A DNA stretch of 64,000 nucleotides from Hermodice carunculata (Eukaryota > Annelida > Polychaeta > Eunicida > Amphinomidae). Below the pieces are notes generated by a model. The model searched no databases, was not told the origin of the DNA, and was given only the letters and a program-made list of their open reading frames with translations. The stretch is taken from NCBI GenBank assembly GCA_964020975.1, contig OZ026622.1:54869045-54933044 (forward strand), in the 5' to 3' direction. A program made the translations under genes and the position numbers. This document shows positions 60,561-64,000 of this stretch, piece by piece; position 1 is the stretch's first letter; each line of letters starts with the position of its first letter.

Positions 60561-60604
<44 letters not shown>
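59855..60604 (+). repeat. ~145-bp tandem repeat block interrupting LINE-D
   Basis: Four units, each with GTTGGAATGACATCTCTATC then TATTATAG, a TTCAAGATTTAAAATTTC, TGCTAATTAGCATAATTT, TGCTACAACTTTTGTTTT and AATGGTCAATAACCCCCTA, starting near 59917, 60064, 60208 and 60357. The last unit runs into CATGCCAAGTTTGGAGTTTC and a GA repeat (60562-60604). A diverged sister field lies at 2560-4030. It sits exactly where LINE-D loses its RT C-terminus. Internal tandem units of this size are known from Helitron-like elements; no Helitron ends were identified. Confidence 0.7.
60562..60604. repeat. (GA)n microsatellite
   Basis: About 21 GA units at the right edge of the tandem block. The LINE-D frame reads through it by chance as RERERE. 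Confidence 0.95.
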
Positions 60605-60605
<1 letters not shown>

Positions 60606-61503
60606 TGTTGACACACACACTTCACACTTTAATAAACTATCTAAAATTATTGGTATGTTAAGGAGACTACATAAGTACATCCCAGCTAGTGCTCTGTTAC
60701 TAATTTACAATTCTCTCTTCTATTCATATATCAATTATTCTATCCTTGCCTGGGGTTTTTCATGCAAACAGATTTTCCTTTTACAGAAAAAAGCTGTACG
60801 TCTTATGTGTTCAGAAAGATTTAATGGCCACACAGATCCACTTTTTAAAAAATTAAACATCTTAAAAGTGACTGAGGTTTTTGAGTTGAGATCAATTAAG
60901 TTTTATTATAGATATGTTAAAAGTGAATTACCCCAATACTTCAGCAATTTACATGTATATGCAACCCCTGTACAGTTTCATTCTCACTTTACCAGAAATA
61001 GAGAAAATATTCCTCCCCCTAGGCCCACCAATATTACCTCTGAAAAATGTATGAGATACTATGTCCCATCCCTTATCAAAACCCTTCCATTTTGTATTAC
61101 AGAGAAGTTTGAAACCCACTCATACTCTGGTTTATCCAGCTATGCAAAAAAAAAAAAATTAACAGGTATCAAGATATATGCACTGTGCCAAACTGTTATG
61201 TATGTAATAATTGATTCTAGTCTTGTCTAAAAATCATTTTTGTGTGTACATGTTTTAGTCATTCTTTGTATCTTTATGGATTTCATGGTAATTTTGTGAG
61301 TAATCAGTTTGTTTATTAAGGTACCTCCTTTTTGGTGGCTCCAGTGATAGCACACTCTAGGCCTTAATTGGGATCATCCAGACACTCATCGATTTTTGTT
61401 TTCTAACACATCTGTCATATACTTTTGAGTTGCAATATTACATACTTTTTGTATCCATAACAATTATATTTTGTCAAATAAGTGTTTTCTGACTCTGACT
61501 CTG
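60605..61503 (+). pseudogene. LINE-D, 3' part with CTGACT tail
   Basis: An open frame from 60605 to 61230 encodes the RT thumb and C-terminal region: KLSKIIGMLRRLHKYIPASA, YNSLFYSYINYSILAWGFSC, LQKKAVRLM, HTDPLFKKLNILKVTEVFEL and IKFYYRYVKSELPQYFSNLH. The 3' UTR follows and ends GTTTTCTGACTCTGACTCTGA (61483-61503), a short hexamer-repeat tail of the kind used by CR1/L2-type LINEs instead of poly-A. This part is much better preserved than the 5' part. Confidence 0.8.
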
Positions 61504-62454
61504 AATGTTTCATTCATTTGGCTAAAGAAATTTGCAAATGGCTAATTTATTTTAACATGAGTTATGTAAGAGTTCGGTGGAATTCTGCAATGATTGCTGT
61601 TTTATTTGCCAATTTATCTGCAAATTTTGAAGGCCTGGATCTGTCCTTGGCTTTCTGTGACACAGTGTAGGGGCGTGACACTGTTGACTCAGTTATTATT
61701 CTGGCTATAATAGGGCTAACATGTTCATTATGGCCCTACAGATGGATAGAATGAGGGAAAAATAATATTTGTAAAGAATAATTTGTCTAACCTTTCTTGT
61801 AATGAGCCATGTATCACATTTTATACAATAAAATTTTCCGAATAATACCAAAATGAGCAATGTTCTTGGAGAGACTCCAGGGGCGTAGTTTCCAGGCACA
61901 GAAGTATATGGCAGCGTGGTCTTTTGGCCAGATACTGCGAGGGAGGGATGTTGGTGGTGAAAAGGTTAAAACATGAAACATGTTGGTAGTGAAAAGGCTA
62001 CTACGTGAAAACTTTTATGTTGATTCACAGTTGGTTAAAAACTGGTCACATTGTTTCTAAGTTACATCCTTCCCACCTTTACAGAGGGGTGCAAGGGTGA
62101 AAGGTACAGACCCTCTGTGCAAGGTTACACTGGTGACAAAGGGTGTTAAATGGTGCCTCTGACACATGAGAATATAACCAAAGAAAAGATAAGTTTGTCA
62201 AACGGAAAGTTGCCATCTATTGCTTGTTGTTTTTAGTTTATTCCACACATGTTTTGTGACACCAACTGTGAAGTTAGCTTTTTTCTGCGACTATTGATAT
62301 ATCATGTATGTATGACTTGTAAATTTATCTTTGCCAATCAATATATGAACAATGTGGGCAGTTCCAGAAGGCTGGCTGCACCTGTACAGACTCCATACTG
62401 CTACTGTCTGCTGTACTGTAGCACATGGTCACAGTCATCACACCGAGTATCTTC

Positions 62455-63010
62455 ACACGTTTAGCTCTGCTGACCATAAGTCTCAGAGCTGATGGTATCA
62501 TTCATGTCCGTCTGTCCGTAAACTTTTTGCTTGTGGGCGTGATGAAGTCCACAGTTTTCAAGATAGCCCCATATAACTTTCAGTACTTATCCAGTGCATG
62601 AAAATCTAGGTTGAGTTTGATATTGGTGGCACCACCTTATTTTATAATATATGGGTCAAAATGTGGAAATTTTGTGACCGCTCTAGCGTCCTTAATGTTT
62701 GATGGATCTTGATGAAATATAGTGGGATCGTGCAGGAGGTCAGAATCTCACTTGCATATGATACTGGTGGTGCCACCTATAATTTGATGAAATTATGAGC
62801 CAAAATGAGTTCAAATACATAAAATTCCATATTTGGAAAAGTGATTGAATTAGACTTGCCAAATGTATAAAATATATAGACCATGTCCAATGGCAGTTAT
62901 GTAATATCATTGACCTTGAGCTATTTTTGTTAGGTCACCAGGCCTGTAAAAATTGAAAAAAGGTTATTTTGTAATGGCAGGGTGTAGTTTGGACATCAAT
63001 GGCAAAGAGC
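62455..63010 (+). repeat. Dispersed repeat family Q, copy 2
   Basis: Alignable by word order with 45236-45835: TAGCTCTGCT, CATGTCCGTCTGTCCGTAAA, TGGTGGCACCACCT, GGGTCAAAATGTG, AGACTTGCCAAATGTATAAA, ATATATAGACCATGTCCAAT, GGTCACCAGGCCTGTAAAAA and TTGGACATCAATGGCAA. It lacks the GGCCCATGGGCC terminal dyad of copy 1. Confidence 0.65.
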
Positions 63011-63831
63011 ATTGATCCTCCAGATCAAAATTGCACTTGATGACATTGTACATAAAATTGTACTTGGTGACCCACTTTTTGGGTCACCATGACCCTGTGA
63101 TTATGGAGTTTGGCACTTTGTCCAAGTTTATTGTTTTTCTCCAATAACTCCAAAGATGATGACCGGACTTGAGCAAACAGAACATGTATGTAAAGCAGTA
63201 CGTCAGATGGAACAAATAATAACTTTGTTTACTTTCACCTCTTAAATCGAATGTGAAAAAGTTAGTTTCTTGATTTTACCCAAAATTCTTGTAAAACTTC
63301 TCAAGGAAACAATTTATGAAAATTTGTTGTTCACATGATAAAGTTACATTTGTGTAAAACCAGGGAAGAAGTGTTTTCTTTCTATGTATGGAGTAGATTG
63401 GGTCAAAACAGAGCTTTACCCTGTTTCCCATATGCATTTGAGAAGCATATATCAAAGTTTATGCCCAGGACCTCTGACCTGTAATATGACCTGGGGCAAA
63501 AACATTCTTGTAGCTCATTGTTGGAAACAAATGATAATTTATGCAGGACAAGTGAAATTTGATGTGCGATAGAGCAAGTTGGAAATGGGTGCCCTTTGGA
63601 CTGGTGTATGATTGAAATAATTGTCACTATGTTGCTGTCACCAGTGAGAGAGCCTACATTTCCAATACCAGCTGGTGTCAAAACATTGTATAAATCCATC
63701 CTGCTTGTCTATGATTAATGTGGGCTTTTCCAGTATTCGCCATGATAGCTCTTGTGCTATCTTTGTCAACATGTGTGACCTCATCATAAAATGATGGACA
63801 AATAGACCTGCTTTTATCATAATTTGGTAAA

Positions 63832-64000
63832 TTAACCCTCTGCCAAACTGGCCAAAACTAAGTCTGTTGTCAAATGTCTACTTTTATGTTTTTGACTTAT
63901 TTCTACAGTAGTAAAAACAATTAGAATGAGACCTGTAGGTAGATGAGATCTATCAAGATAGCATGGCACAGGTCAGCAGCTTTCCTTGACGGGTTGGGCA
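63832..64000. mobile_element. TTAA hairpin element 7, cut by the window edge
   Basis: TTAACCCTCTGCCAAACTGG then CCAAAACTAAGTCTGTTGTC, and later GTCAGCAGCTTTCCTTGACG then GGTTGGGCA, follow elements 4 and 6 in order. The window ends inside the left hairpin arm, so the right arm and right TTAA are unseen. Confidence 0.7.

Larger units (their letters stand above)
28494..64000 (+). other. ITPR intron 3 (runs off the window)
   Basis: No further ITPR exon was found by eye, so this ~35.5-kb stretch is most simply one intron filled with transposable elements and repeats, listed separately. Sub-stretches longer than 300 bases where I see no gene and no element: 28901-30867, 32038-33240, 33941-35481, 35927-36270, 36754-37318, 37502-38749, 38931-39908, 40058-42139, 44080-44727, 46157-47060, 47268-48163, 48406-49206, 49447-50411, 50590-51711, 52623-55019, 57120-57559, 61504-62454 and 63020-63831. 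A small missed exon cannot be excluded. Confidence 0.6.

Overview
The window is non-bacterial, AT-rich animal DNA, most likely from a marine invertebrate. It has introns with standard GT-AG splice sites, several APE-type LINEs, tRNA-derived SINEs, many short inverted-repeat DNA transposons and long microsatellites. I cannot name the species from sequence alone.

Host genes: (1) The main gene is the 5' end of an inositol 1,4,5-trisphosphate receptor (ITPR) gene on the + strand. Its first three coding exons lie at 22668-22759, 27350-27420 and 28378-28493. They join in phase and encode residues 1-93 of the N-terminal suppressor (beta-trefoil) domain. The next exon was not found, so 28494-64000 reads as one large intron. 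(2) On the - strand at 2057-2195 there is a probable first coding exon of a small secreted protein, with a TATA box 66 bp upstream of its ATG. A speculative second exon at 1182-1252 would complete a 69-residue precursor ending in a cationic amphipathic segment.

Layout: 1-5.2 kb holds the small secreted gene, a degraded ~150-bp repeat field and microsatellites. 5.2-13.1 kb is a nest of elements: a 459-bp hAT-like MITE, an old LINE (LINE-B) split by a 396-bp inverted-repeat element, and a full-length 4.1-kb LINE (LINE-A) with a 12-bp target duplication. A 68-bp tail-only copy of LINE-A, with its own 12-bp duplication, sits at 5203-5270. 14.4-15.45 kb is a LINE 3' end with a ~290-bp AAAT tail. 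16-18 kb is a tandem-structured repeat. 19.8-22.4 kb holds a TTAA element and a second, inverted copy of the hAT-like MITE. 22.4-28.5 kb is the ITPR 5' end. 28.5-57 kb (intron 3) is dense in TTAA-flanked hairpin elements, TA-flanked pogo/Tc1-like MITEs, SINEs and minisatellites. 57.5-61.5 kb is a decayed LINE (LINE-D) broken by a ~145-bp tandem repeat block. The remainder holds a second copy of a ~600-bp repeat family and the start of another TTAA element.

The most notable observation is a set of TTAA-terminated short elements carrying very long, near-perfect internal palindromes (up to 66 bp perfect; up to 45-bp arms). One hairpin core recurs in elements whose outer ends differ. I saw no LTR retroelement, Polinton, CRISPR array, rRNA or functional tRNA gene.
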